DNA of 64,000 bases from Porphyra umbilicalis. Lineage: Eukaryota; Rhodophyta; Bangiophyceae; Bangiales; Bangiaceae. The notes under the pieces were generated by a model that worked only from the letters and a program-made list of their open reading frames with translations, searched no databases and was not told the DNA's origin. The position numbers and the translations under genes were made by a program. The stretch lies in the NCBI GenBank assembly GCA_002049455.2, contig KV918823.1, positions 236,288 through 300,287 of the forward strand, given 5' to 3'. Below, in pieces: positions 54,489-64,000 of the stretch (position 1 is its first letter; every line of letters begins with the position of its first letter).

Positions 54489-56222
54489 AGCTTGCCCAAG
54501 ACCCAGTCAAGACACTCTGATAAAATCCCAGAGGCGAGGGTACGATGCTCATGGCATCTCAAATTCAAACCCTCCCAACGAAGAGACAGATTCCAGAGTA
54601 CAGTCGTGGTGCGTCCAGCTGCTCTACTCGGTGGCTGTCACCCTCGCGGTGTCGGTTTCAATTACCTTGGCGTCACCCTCTCCCTTACGAATCCACGGAG
54701 CTCCTTTGCCTGGCTGTTCACTGTGGTGCGTTCATGGCGGGCGCTGTGTAAGCCAAGACTCGTGCCCATGCCCGCGACTGTGCATCACGTGTTGCGATCG
54801 ACCGTCAATGGGACCTTCCGCCCGCCCACGAGTGGGCGCCGACCGACACGGGGTTCCAATTGCCCTTCAACGACTGTGCGCTCCTCGATCGGCAGAGCGT
54901 TTTCAAGTGGGTCTTGGTGGTTGCTATTCGCGTCGTGACGCCAAGTACTGCCGCCGAACGTCACGGCGCTGTACGCAATCACATTTCCAGCTCTATGTGC
55001 CACGTCTTCAACAAACGGAAAACCGACGACGAGGAGCGGGTTGGCGTCGCGCCTAAGAAAAGGAGTCCCATATCTATGCGGAATAACAGGGTGTACAACA
55101 TGGACGACACGCAATCATGCCCGATAGGTGCGGCGCTGCGCCAGCAGCAGGCGCTCGCAACGATCAAGGACAGCGATCGCGCAGCAGCTCCGCAGCTGTC
55201 GAAGGTCTCAGGCCATCCTGTTCGTGCCATTGACAAGGCGCACCAGCACGTCATGGAGAGCACACCGCAGCAGAACGCCCACACGGATGCGCATCGGCCG
55301 TAGTATGAGTTCAAGAAGTACGGCAACGTCAGTGGGCTTTATGCCGTCCAACAGGACACCACCTTACAAGTCTCCATGAAGTAGCATCAAATTCTTTGTC
55401 GCCTATCGTTCTTGTTCGCGCCGGTCGGTGCCTGCCTGCTGAACACCCTCTACCTCGCTCCAGGCGACGTCGCCTTGTGGCACCACGACCTCGTGCACTG
55501 CGGCGCACTGTATGCGAAGCGTTACAACAGGCTGGACTGGGTGCCGTCGACTCCTTGCGTCATTATCCAAGAACACCGAAACTATCTTGTCCGTGAAAAT
55601 GCGGCGGACCATGTAGGACGTACCACTCGATTGCTGCATCTGCAATAGAGCGGAGATCCCTTAAGAGGTGGATATAAGCGTGCACGGGTCTAGCGATGAA
55701 GAGGAGCACTGCGGCCGGGCGGCCGCTCAGATCAACGCATGCGGCGGCTACAACGCGCTTTGTGTGGAGCGGGCTCCACGATGCGACCTGACCCTAGTGT
55801 ATCAGTCCAAGAAGCTGCGCCTTGCCCCTACGGACGTGTTGAGGCATCTGCTTTGCAGGGACGAGGCCCTCCTCTGTCACAAGCCCCCGACCTTTACGAA
55901 GTGCTCGGATGCACCCATTCCAGGTGGCTGTCTCGGGGATCCCCAAACTCCGACGGCGGAGGAGTGCGAGCTGTCGGCACCCTTAGGCGCGATCGGCAGG
56001 GCCATTTTCAAACAATATTCCACCACCGAGCTTCTTGTCCGTGATGAACCTGGCGAGTGGGAGTACTTCTCGTCATTTGAAGACTTTTCTTCTAGGTTGT
56101 GCGACAGACCCATTGCCAAGCTGGAGCCATACTTTGAACGCGAGATGACTTGCATGCCTGCCGCGTTGTGGTTTTTTTTTAAATGCATACGCGCTCTTTC
56201 GTTTCTATCTATGGTAGCGTGA
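54489..56222 (+). other. Series of overlapping + ORFs of unknown nature
   Basis: Four ORFs of 78-184 codons follow one another in different frames. The piece at 55412-55648 has APGDVALWHHDLVHCG, loosely like 2-oxoglutarate oxygenase HxD contexts, but too little for a call. 55668-56222 starts with an acidic stretch and has no motif. A decayed gene or element is possible. Confidence 0.25.
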
Positions 56223-56266
56223 TGAAAAACACGTCTGGGGCTACCCCCGTTGGAAAGTAAAACCAC

Positions 56267-57607
56267 TCATCTTGGAAAAAAAGAACGCCCATTCTGCGCT
56301 TTCAGCACCAGCGCTTGATGCGTCAAGTTCTCGGAACGAAAGAAGAACACTTGGCTAGCGGACACGAGGTTGACGCGCGCAGGTTGCCTGTCCGTCTTCA
56401 GTGTCTCTTCTGGATCAACCTCCCAGTGCTGCGCAGCGAACCACATATTGCCGGCGCAGCTGGCGATCGAATTGAGAAAAAAGAACTTCAAGCGCTCCTG
56501 GGCGTGCTCGTTGACGACATAGACGACGTGCAAATCTCTTGGAGGCAGAAGCGATTCCACAGTACTGCCGTGCTGCACGGTGCTTCCGCCGGGAAAGCAA
56601 GATGCCACAGCCTAGAATGTGGGAGCGCCAGGCTCATTCAAGCGAGTTCAGCCATCACTCGCACTCTTTGGGTTGACGTGTAGCTGATTTTGCTCAATCA
56701 ATACGGCACGCTGCCGTCAAGGAGCCGACAAAGACCTTTTCCGGGAAACAATGGTCAGCTCCTTCCCGTTTTTGTCATTCATCCACTCCTCCACAAATCC
56801 AAACTTTATCAGTCGGTGGTCAGCTCTTAAAAGCAGCTCAGTCTCCATCCACCGCTGCAGCCTAAACCCTGCAGGGCTTGAAAACTGCCGAGAGGAAGCG
56901 CTCCAGCACCATCTCAGACACGGAAGGGCCAATCCCGACCAACGGAAGCGTTCGATGCAGCAGCTTCGGCGGGTGATGCATCTTGAGCTGCTGCCAGCTC
57001 CCGCCCGTAATACAGAGGTGCTTCAACATCCGCAATAGCTCCATGCCGGTGCCTTGCATATCTGCTGCGGTTAGCCTTGCTCGTTGGGCACGATATCCAT
57101 CAGCGGCTTCCGTAGAGTTATAGAACAGCTTGTTACATAAGCCACGGAGCAGGCTCAGGGCTTTAGAGAAAGGACCGTCCAAAGTGGACGCACCGTCGGA
57201 TGCATACGCACCGGCGACCACTTCTGGTGCCGTCCCTAGCAGAACAACGTAGTCGAACATGGAGAGAGCCATACCCCCCAGCTTTTCAGGCTCAAAAGTT
57301 TTCGGTAAGGACCGCCCGTGGCCAACCACTGGCATAGCCCGAAGCTTGCGCAGGAACATTCTTTGGGGCGTTCTTTGAGCTTGTTGAATATTTGCCTAAG
57401 TACAGATGACGTCAGGCAGTACCAAAGAAAGTGGGAGGGCGCCACAATGACGTCCTCGTGGATGTCGAACGAGCCTGGACCTCTTGCGTGCCACTCGTCA
57501 GTTATCAGGCTTTCCTCTTGCGAGTAAATGCCGTTCAACAGCAAATCCGCGGCCTCCTTCTTGAAAGACAAGGAGAGCAGGCTCTCAAAGGCGGACAGTG
57601 CTGCCAT
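56267..57607 (-). pseudogene. Unidentified, frame-broken protein; transposase-like pattern
   Basis: Three minus ORFs read in order down the strand: 57607-57236, 57359-56862 and 56608-56267. The middle one ends with LKMHHPPKLLHRTLPLVGIG followed by SEMVLERFLSAVF, resembling the K-H-P-LL and ERF pattern in late regions of several cut-and-paste transposases. The last contains LKFFFLNSIASCAGNMWFAA. Frame changes occur near 57300 and in the gap at 56610-56860. The family was not identified; confidence in a once-coding region is moderate, in its nature low. Confidence 0.4.
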
Positions 57608-59116
57608 CGTCCTCTCTTTGATTCTAATGTTCGTTACGTCGAGAACGTCGAAGATGTCGTATGAGCTTCTGGACTGGTCCTTCCTGGCTGGCTTGCCATT
57701 CTTTGAGACAATGTCACAGCTTGTACAGTGCTCCGTTCAGGACGGACCAGCAGCATTGGCGTACTTGGCTGACATCGAAAAGTCGTAGATACTCTCGCAC
57801 GGCGCGTTGTACACGAGCGCATAGCACTTGGAGAAGGGGTCGAACACTTCGACTTCGTCGGTCGCCGCAAGAATGAGGCCCTCCATGATGGCCTTCACCA
57901 GCGGTTCACGATCAGCTCTGGGAGGGAAGTAGGCACAGGGGGCGGATGGACGATGTCCTCCGGTGTATGCTGAAGTCGCAGAAGTGGAATTGGCCGTTCA
58001 GAATGCCCATGCGACGTTTTGCGACAAAGAACTCATCGAAAAACCACGAGGCACACACACGATGAAAATCTCTCTCCGCCAGAGAGTCTCGGTCTGTAGC
58101 AGCGGGCCGTTGTAGGCGAAGGCCGTCAGGCGTCGGTAGCAGATTCTATCGATACACATTTGCGTTTTCGACCTGCTTTTAGATGAAGACCGTTGTCAGA
58201 CGAGTGATGCAAATGCGAAACACTCCGGAGCTGGTGAAATAGCCGCGCGTGCTACCCCCGACCACTGCTGCCAGTGCGTCAGTGCAAGCGAGCACAGTGA
58301 AGTCCCCCACGCGTACCGGAGTTGTGCGTGTGGACGCAGCTTTCGTCAAAGGGATGTCACTATCTTCTGCGATCGTGAAGCTGCTGAGCCTTACAGAGAG
58401 CGTCATCGTACCAGCAATTTGCAGCAGGACAGAAACTTTACAGTGGAGAGAAGGTGTTGCGGAAGAGGAAGCCCCTTCAGTAGTTTGCAAAGGACAGCCG
58501 TCGAGCAATTCTGGTCTGGAACGCCTCCTCTGGCGCGTGCATGGTCCTCAGAGCCGCGTTACCTCCGTCATGGAAGAGCCGTGCCGTCACCCGCTCGCAC
58601 AAGTCTCGCTTGTGAAGGGGAGAGAGGGTTATGAAGCAAGTCAATGCGTCGGAAGGTCACCCCGGTGCCTGCCGTATTTTCGAAGGGATAGTTTGTTGAT
58701 TTGCGGTATCATGATACTCCGTTTCTTGGGTGGAAAGCTTGCCCCTGATCTGTCGGAGCCGCCATTGCGACGGCCACCGCTCCCGCCAGGAAACGAGTTC
58801 TCGACTTCATGCATGGCGTCGTACGGCCGTAAGGACAAACAGGCTTTACCATAGAGATACAAGAAACGCATGCAAACTTGTCGTAACTCGGAAGGAGTCG
58901 CATCTGAATCGATGTCAGAGCCGTACGACTCCGACTCACTTGCGGAGAGCGGAGCTGCGCCTCTCATGTCGTCCTTGTCCTTCTCGTCGGAATTGCTCAC
59001 GCTCAAAAGGACATGTCCTCTGTCTGCTGCTGCAGCTCTAGTCGGGTGCGGCGATAGTCGCGCTCATTCCAATCGCCCATCGCAGAAAAACCCCTCCACG
59101 CTGCTGCAGTGCACGG
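57608..59116. other. Unassigned; possible upstream parts of the same minus-strand protein
   Basis: A minus ORF at 58641-59006 begins MSVSNSDEKDKDD with an acidic Ser/Asp-rich start. 58179-58508 (minus) and 58249-58854 (+) overlap each other and show no domain. No firm gene. Confidence 0.3.
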
Positions 59117-59496
59117 TGTGGTATTAATAACGTTGGTTCAATTACCAGTGTATTGGGACCAACCGTAGCCAAGCAATAACGCGAGTTTTCTCGCCGTCGC
59201 GGCAAGGGAGAAAACGTTTTTGTCGAAGGCCATCCCATGGGGAGCGGGGTGAAGCCGGCAAGGGCGATCCCCAGACTCATAGTGATTTAGTATAAACGAG
59301 GGCACAGGTCGATCGACCGTCCGATCACAATCGATCGTAATGAGTGCCGGCAGACAGACAAGACAGGCAAGCAGACAGACAATAAAAACTGAACAATGCG
59401 CAAGTTACCCCCCAGAGGCCATGCCACAGGAAAATTCCCACACTACATGGGGGCTACCTGTGGCAATTTGCCAATTGCGAGCAGAGATATGCTACA
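59117..59496 (-). repeat. LTR related to 40790-41184, opposite orientation
   Basis: On the minus strand it begins TGTAGCATATCTCTGCT and ends near AATACCACA, co-linear with the gypsy 5' LTR. Many substitutions and small indels show it is an older copy. No matching 5-base target duplication or internal gag/pol was recognised next to it, so it is a solo LTR or a truncated element. Confidence 0.85.
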
Positions 59497-60136
59497 TACC
59501 TCCAACGCGAAGTTAGAAAGGTCCTGGTGAGATCCAAGGATGGTGACATTCGATTGGGCGATCGCGGCCTCTTACTTGCCCGCGCGGGCGTAACCGCCCG
59601 GGCGGCAGGAGCCGTGAATGGGCGCCAATTTGTCCCGATCAGGAAGAGGTGGCGGATCGCCGGCGTCGGTCGCGAACGTCGGACAACAGACGCGCGTGTG
59701 TGTGTGGCGAGCAGCTTGCGCTGCGGGCCAGATCGACGCTTACGCATAAGCACGCCCGCGCAGGCGGGTTTACGCATGAATGCGGCTGAGGGGGCCGGGT
59801 GCCAGGTGCCGGGTCCCGGTGTCCAGACCCGTCGGTGTGCAGGCGTGTCGTGCAGCACTTGCTGGGGCTATCGTCGTCGGTGCCTGGTGGCGCCAGCTTC
59901 GTCGGGGTTTGACTGCCCCGGCGACAAGGCGAAAGCCCGGACGCGAGTCCATGGTGCCGAGGGGGTGCGTAGCCTGCGGCCTGTTGACACCGTGTTTTCC
60001 ACGGGTTTGCGAGTTTGTCGGCACGGGGCTACCCCGTGTCATCGTGCTCGCGAACAGGTTGAGGCACAACGGCATTGCTTGAGTTGGGGCGCTTCACCGG
60101 AACGTGGGCAACCGCGAGGTCAAGGACTCGGTGAGT
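59497..60136. other. GC-rich unassigned DNA
   Basis: A + ORF (59527-60231) and a minus ORF cover it; neither has a domain. Confidence 0.35.
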
Positions 60137-60480
60137 ATGAGCGAGAACCCGGGGGTGGCGGCGTCGCCGGTGGCGGCGCGCAAAGATGGCAAGGCCGGCA
60201 AGACCAGCGGCGAGGGCGAAGAGCCCGTTGACGCCGGCGGCAAGCCAGGCGGCTGCGCGCGGCGGTGGCAAGGGCGGCAAGGCAGGCGGTAAGGACGGCA
60301 AGGCCCGCGTCAAGGGCGGCAAGGCCGCAGCAAGCGCGGTGAGGCCGTGGACAACGGCGGCAAGGCCTGGCGCCGCGGGTAGCAGCTTCCGGCGGCGCGG
60401 GCGGCAACGGCCGGCTGCGCGTGCGGCAACGGCCGGCGGCGCGAGCGGCAACGGCCGGTGGCGCAGGCTGTTTGCCTTCT
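60137..60480 (+). other. Lys/Gly-rich low-complexity coding-like stretch
   Basis: From the ATG at 60137 the frame gives MSENPGVAASPVAARKDGKA and a GKxGKA-rich stretch that continues in a second frame (GGGKGGKAGGKDGKARVKGG). The DNA is a degenerate ggcggcaaggc repeat. It superficially resembles histone H2A.Z tails, but no histone fold follows. The ATG overlaps a perfect GTGAGT donor-like site. Confidence 0.25.
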
Positions 60481-60523
60481 GTCTATGTACGGAGGTGGTA
60501 AGGGTTAACACCCAGGTACCAGC

Positions 60524-62520
60524 ATGGTTGATCCCGCAGCAATGGCGGTGGACGGCGGCAACGCCAACGGCGAGGCGCGCGTGGCTCACGCCATTGTGGG
60601 TGACGGACCCAATGTCGATCGGTCCACCGACCCGGAGATGTTGCGCCAGCTTCAGCTCAGCGGCCTTTACAACACGCACGATGGCCCGATCGAGGTGGTC
60701 GCTGAGATCCCGGTAATTGCTGACCACAGGCTGTACGACGTTTGCGTCCGCAACCGCGCTCGTGAGCGCACTCGGAGTATCCACGCGCAGTACGAGGCCC
60801 TGCGAGCTTTATCGACGTGTTGGCCGAACCCAGCACGCCCAGCCATGCTGGTGACCGCGTGGCCGAGTTACATGGGGATTCGTTCTTCGGGAAGCAAGAG
60901 CCACATCGCATTATATACGAGGTCGTGTCGTTTTGCAACGAAGTCATTCGTTACCAAGTGCCGTTGCATTCGTTACACCGCTTGATGTGTTCGAACGCTC
61001 TTTTGTTTTCCGCGAGGGGGACAGAGACTTTCGAGGCGAAAGCCGCCTCGCTTTGCCGCTTGTTGCGGAACTGGCCGAAGGCCGTCTTCGTCGGTCGCTC
61101 GGTGGCCACGGACCTCGCGGTACCGATTGGCAGCGACGCCGGTTTTGTAGAATACCTAGATCAGCTTACGCTGGTGGAGGCGGAGGAGAACGACGCGGTC
61201 GATGAAGTTCTAAACCCTCGCATGAGCAAGTTACCGAACCCAGTACGGCTGCCGCTATTCGCGAGTGGCCATCGCCGAGCGGCGGGAACGCGGTTCTTCC
61301 GCGGGCGCGGGCTACTGCCGACGGAGTGGTCTGCTGGATATCTGCGGGCGCCAAAGACATTAGAGTCGTCTAGCTGGCTTCCGCCAGTCCCCGATTGGGA
61401 GCTGAAGACGGATACTTGGGTGGCGACTCCGGTGGTGGTTTCGTACCCGGCCTGCTCGTTCCGAAACGAGTATAGCTCTGCTTGGCAGATCGTGTACTCG
61501 GAGTACTACTGCAATCTGATTGCCGCCTGGGTTCGCGTTCTTGAAGAGGACGAGGGTTGTGTCCGTCTGGACGAAAGGAGACATCGTCACTTTGACGTCC
61601 TGGACACGTTCAAACTGCGCGAGGCGCCTGGCGGCGAGGCGGCACGAACGTGTCTTGTATGAGAAGCTGCGCCGAGCATTGGACGTTTTTCCGTGGGGGG
61701 TCGTCCTGAATGACGTGGTCCGTCGGGACCAAGAGACCTGCGAGGCGCGACACGTGCGCGTGACGGTCGATGCGACCAAGGCGTTAGGCTACTGCCTATG
61801 TCACGCGTGTGTTGACTTATACTGGGCACCTGACCTGAACGCGCCTGCCCATCTGGGAGCGGCTCCTCCGAGCCACCTCGGTGTGTGGCGTCGCCGTCGA
61901 CAGACGCACTCGAATGGGGCTTATGTCATTGGTGGCCATCGTGATGGTTACCACCGTCCGCGTTCGCCGCGTCTCGATTGCTCGCGGTCGCCGCGTTGCG
62001 ATCGCTCGCGGTCGATATCGCACGTGCAGTCGAGGCCATTTGGCCGACGTGTGCCGCTTCCTCCGCGGCGGTTTCCCTGTTTTGATCGGCGCGCGTGCGC
62101 GATGTACGCGTTCGCGCGCCCCGTGGGGCTGCCGTGTCGCCGGTGGCGCATGCCTGGGTGGAACAACTGACCGGCTTGCGCCGTGCTGTGAAGCGGGCGG
62201 ACGCGCGACGGATTGAGTCGGCCTTGACCATTATTGGGCAGGCCGTGGCTCACGCCGTGGATGGCGATGCCAACTACGAGAGCTTTTCTCCGCACCTCGA
62301 GGCTCTTCAGCCAGAGGAGGCGGTAACTCCGACGCATTTCATCGTTCAGATCGTCCTGGGGCGTCATGCTCATGCGGACGGGAAGCCGTCTGGCGGGGCC
62401 CCGCCGTCGGCACGCAATACGCGCGCGCATAGCGTCTCTCAGGAGTCCGGGGCCAGAGTTGGTTCTCACCACGTTTGTTGTCGCGACTCACGTCGCAGCG
62501 ATGAGGACGAGGAGGAGTAG
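60524..62520 (+). pseudogene. Unidentified ~650-residue protein broken by three frame changes, retroelement Gag-like
   Basis: Four pieces follow one another on the + strand: 60524 to ~60805 (MVDPAAMAVDGGNANGE...), ~60805 to ~61640 (FFGKQEPHRIIYEVVSFCNE, SLHRLMCSNALLF, LLRNWPKAVFVGRSVATDL), ~61640 to ~62110 (EKLRRALDVFPWGVVLNDVV, YCLCHACVDLYWAPD, an Arg/Ser-rich RSPRLDCSRSPRCDRSRS) and ~62110-62520 (WVEQLTGLRRAVKRADARRI and an acidic DEDEEE end). Each break is a simple frame change, and the protein-like composition persists across them, so one gene is likely. The Cys/His-containing patch, Arg/Ser-rich segment and acidic end recall a structural (Gag or ORF1) protein, but no known domain was recognised. 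Confidence 0.45.
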
Positions 62521-62968
62521 GGTTCACTGCTAAGTGAGTTTCTCGGCTGACCCTGGCGGGAAAGTGTGTTGATTTCAGGGGCTGCCGCCTTTACGGTGTT
62601 GATGTTTCTTCGTCTTGTTGTTGTTTGTCTTTTGTCATGTTCGGATCCACTTCTCAGATTTTCTGTTAGTCATCATAGCGATGAAAGAAGTGGCAGGCCA
62701 GCATGGCTCATTGTGTGGGATTCTTATCCCTCGCATCTGATGATAAACGTACTTCGTACTCGAAACATGCGCGTCTGGCGGTTGCATACCAACTGGTGTT
62801 GGTCCATTGCTGGATGACCGCTGTTGCTTCCTCGGTAAAGGTCACCAGGCGGCGAAGGATTGAATCCGAGTGCTATTTCGGTGGTAAGAGGGACCCGTTC
62901 GGGAGCACTGGTACCGAGAACGCGGTATCGACCAGTGTCGATTGCGCGGATTTTGGCCACACGTAGGT
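62521..62968. other. No gene seen
   Basis: Ordinary composition with short ORFs only; lies between the Gag-like region and a minus-strand gypsy remnant. Confidence 0.4.
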
Positions 62969-63484
62969 TTACGGACCGTAAGCACGGTTCAGCAGAGGGA
63001 AATGCCGCAAGGCAAGTTTCGGGTCATACGCGAAGTTGCGCGTCATGGAGCGCAGAGTCAACTTAAGCCACGCGTCCTTAATTGCCGCGGCGGTAGTCAA
63101 ATCTGTCCACGACACATTGGCATGGATACCTCCGTCACTGGTAACATGGAAATGTTGGATAGTGGGTATCCACGTGGATTCCATGACGATGTTGCCGACG
63201 GTTGTGAGCCCGGCTTGTCGGCGACTTTGCCGTGTTGGCGTTTGCCTCTCGTACTTCGGGATATGTTTCTTCTTCTGTCGAGGAATGCGCCCCACCGTAA
63301 TGCGTGAGAGGTTTTTCAGAGCTTCGCAGGTGTCGTCCTTCGACCCGTAGTCGAACCAGCGCACCTTAGCGCTATAGCTGTCACCCGTCGAGCGAAAGCC
63401 TAGGAGTTTGTCAACCACATACTTATCGGCAGTTGCCGGTGGTGGCTTGCGTTGGTCTAGACCATCTTGCAAGGGGTGTGGCAC
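62969..63484 (-). pseudogene. Chromodomain-containing tail of a gypsy (chromovirus-type) integrase
   Basis: A minus frame of 171 codons. Residues 21-62 (about 63299-63424) read KYVVDKLLGFRSTG, KVRWFDYGSKDDTCEALKNL. This matches the chromodomain pattern (Y-V-K-L, KVRWxxY, DDTWEPxxNL) found at the C-terminus of chromovirus integrases. The conserved Trp of DTWEP is Cys, so the aromatic cage is damaged. The stretch following the chromodomain (HIPKYERQTPTRQSRRQAG) is basic. The integrase core that should lie upstream (above 63485) was not recognised. Confidence 0.6.
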
Positions 63485-64000
63485 AGTATCTGTAGTACCA
63501 CAATCTAGGGGGTTACCTCAGAAGGAGGGAAGTAACGGCCGTCTCAGCCGCTCGCGCGACACCCGCTATGGGACTCGAGGTCCGGGAAGTCGGGCCGATC
63601 GAAACGTCAAGACATCGAGACACGGTTTACTTGCCGGCGACGACGGTGCCTCCCACCGTCGTCGCCCTTCGTCCTAAAAGGGCGGAAACCGGCGCCCGGG
63701 CCCAATTTCCCCAAATGGGAATTGACCCGGGCCGTCACCAACCAGTGCAGATAATTCCCTCCATGCATGTCAAGTCCCCCGAGGCGATCATTACAGACGA
63801 GGGGTAGAAACCGTCCCGCGCGCAACGCGCTGCACCCGCCGCGTGGCGCCCGGTCGGCCATCGCCTGCCGCGCCCTCTCGGGCGCGCCAGCGCCCGCTCG
63901 GGCGCGCCAACCCGGCCTCCCGCGGGGCCCGCGTGCCGGGCGCGGGGGATCGGGTGCGCTCCCTCAAGTGGCCCGAGCCGGGCAGCGGGGCCGCCCCTCG
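63485..64000. other. Hairpin-rich DNA at the window edge
   Basis: A perfect 13-bp stem with a 5-base loop lies at 63636-63666 (ggcgacgacggtg / caccgtcgtcgcc). A second, imperfect one lies near 63692-63733 (gcccggg...cccgggc). Repeated ctcgggcgcgcc follows at 63874-63910. I compared it mentally with rRNA and found no support. No gene. Confidence 0.5.

Noticed and set aside
55412-55648. Possible 2-oxoglutarate/Fe(II) oxygenase fragment (APGDVALWHHDLVHCG)
   Set aside because: Only one short resemblance; the second metal His region and the fold-defining strands are not visible.
58179-58508. Minus-strand stretch VGDFTVLACTDALAAV considered as a BAH domain start
   Set aside because: The resemblance is limited to the first strand and no Arg-rich or Tyr-rich core follows.
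60137-60480. Histone H2A.Z gene
   Set aside because: Only a Lys/Gly-rich tail-like repeat is present; the histone-fold helices are missing.
63600-64000. GC-rich, structured end of the window considered as nuclear rDNA or spacer
   Set aside because: No conserved rRNA core sequence could be recognised on either strand.
1-64000. tRNA genes and organellar DNA
   Set aside because: No cloverleaf with a GTTCRANNC box was noticed, and gene content, introns and transposons all point to nuclear DNA. A systematic tRNA scan was not possible here.

Overview
The window looks like nuclear DNA of a GC-rich, intron-poor photosynthetic eukaryote. A bangiophyte red alga (Porphyra/Pyropia type) fits best, by inference. 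The evidence is a plastid-type DUF4079 protein and a DUF2358/NTF2-like protein with transit-peptide-like leaders, a eukaryotic eIF3a, a WD40 CIA1, a mitochondrial DNL zinc-finger protein and a copine. Only three introns can be seen (256-307 nt, GT-AG). G/C homopolymers are very common and transposon load is high. No rRNA, tRNA or CRISPR was seen.

Layout. 0.3-8.7 kb is a transposon graveyard: a 55-bp tandem repeat, a decayed PIF/Harbinger-type transposase, a MITE, then a minus-strand CACTA/EnSpm transposase pseudogene split by another MITE and ending in a CACTG-type terminal repeat. 9.4-25.7 kb is the gene-bearing core: a DUF2358 protein (+), eIF3a (-), DUF4079 (+, divergent from eIF3a), CIA1 (+), a Zim17/HEP1/DNLZ-type protein (+) and copine (+). 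Between and after these lie very GC-rich low-complexity stretches, the largest at 26.1-28.3 kb. 28.3-38.2 kb is repeat-rich and lower in GC: MITEs with TA target sites, including two nearly identical ~628-bp copies in inverted orientation, paired perfect palindromes, a 12-bp minisatellite, a hAT pseudogene and a small membrane-protein-like ORF. 38.4-47.5 kb holds GCGGCCGC-rich arrays, a Ty3/gypsy element (LTR, gag, truncated pol), and a second Harbinger/plant_tran-type transposase that begins where pol breaks off. 47.5-64 kb is mostly unassigned: an inverted LTR relative, fragments of unrecognised proteins broken across frames, and a minus-strand chromodomain from a gypsy integrase tail.

The core genes are housekeeping genes and do not form an operon-like system. 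CIA1 (cytosolic Fe-S assembly) and the DNL protein (mitochondrial Hsp70 escort) are neighbours with related physiology, which may be chance. Three of the six core genes change reading frame at runs of G or C, which suggests either homopolymer errors in the sequence or real decay. I found no defence or metabolic cluster. The best candidates for something undescribed are the multi-frame protein at 60.5-62.5 kb, the broken protein at 56.3-57.6 kb, and the GCGGCCGC arrays around the second Harbinger-type element.
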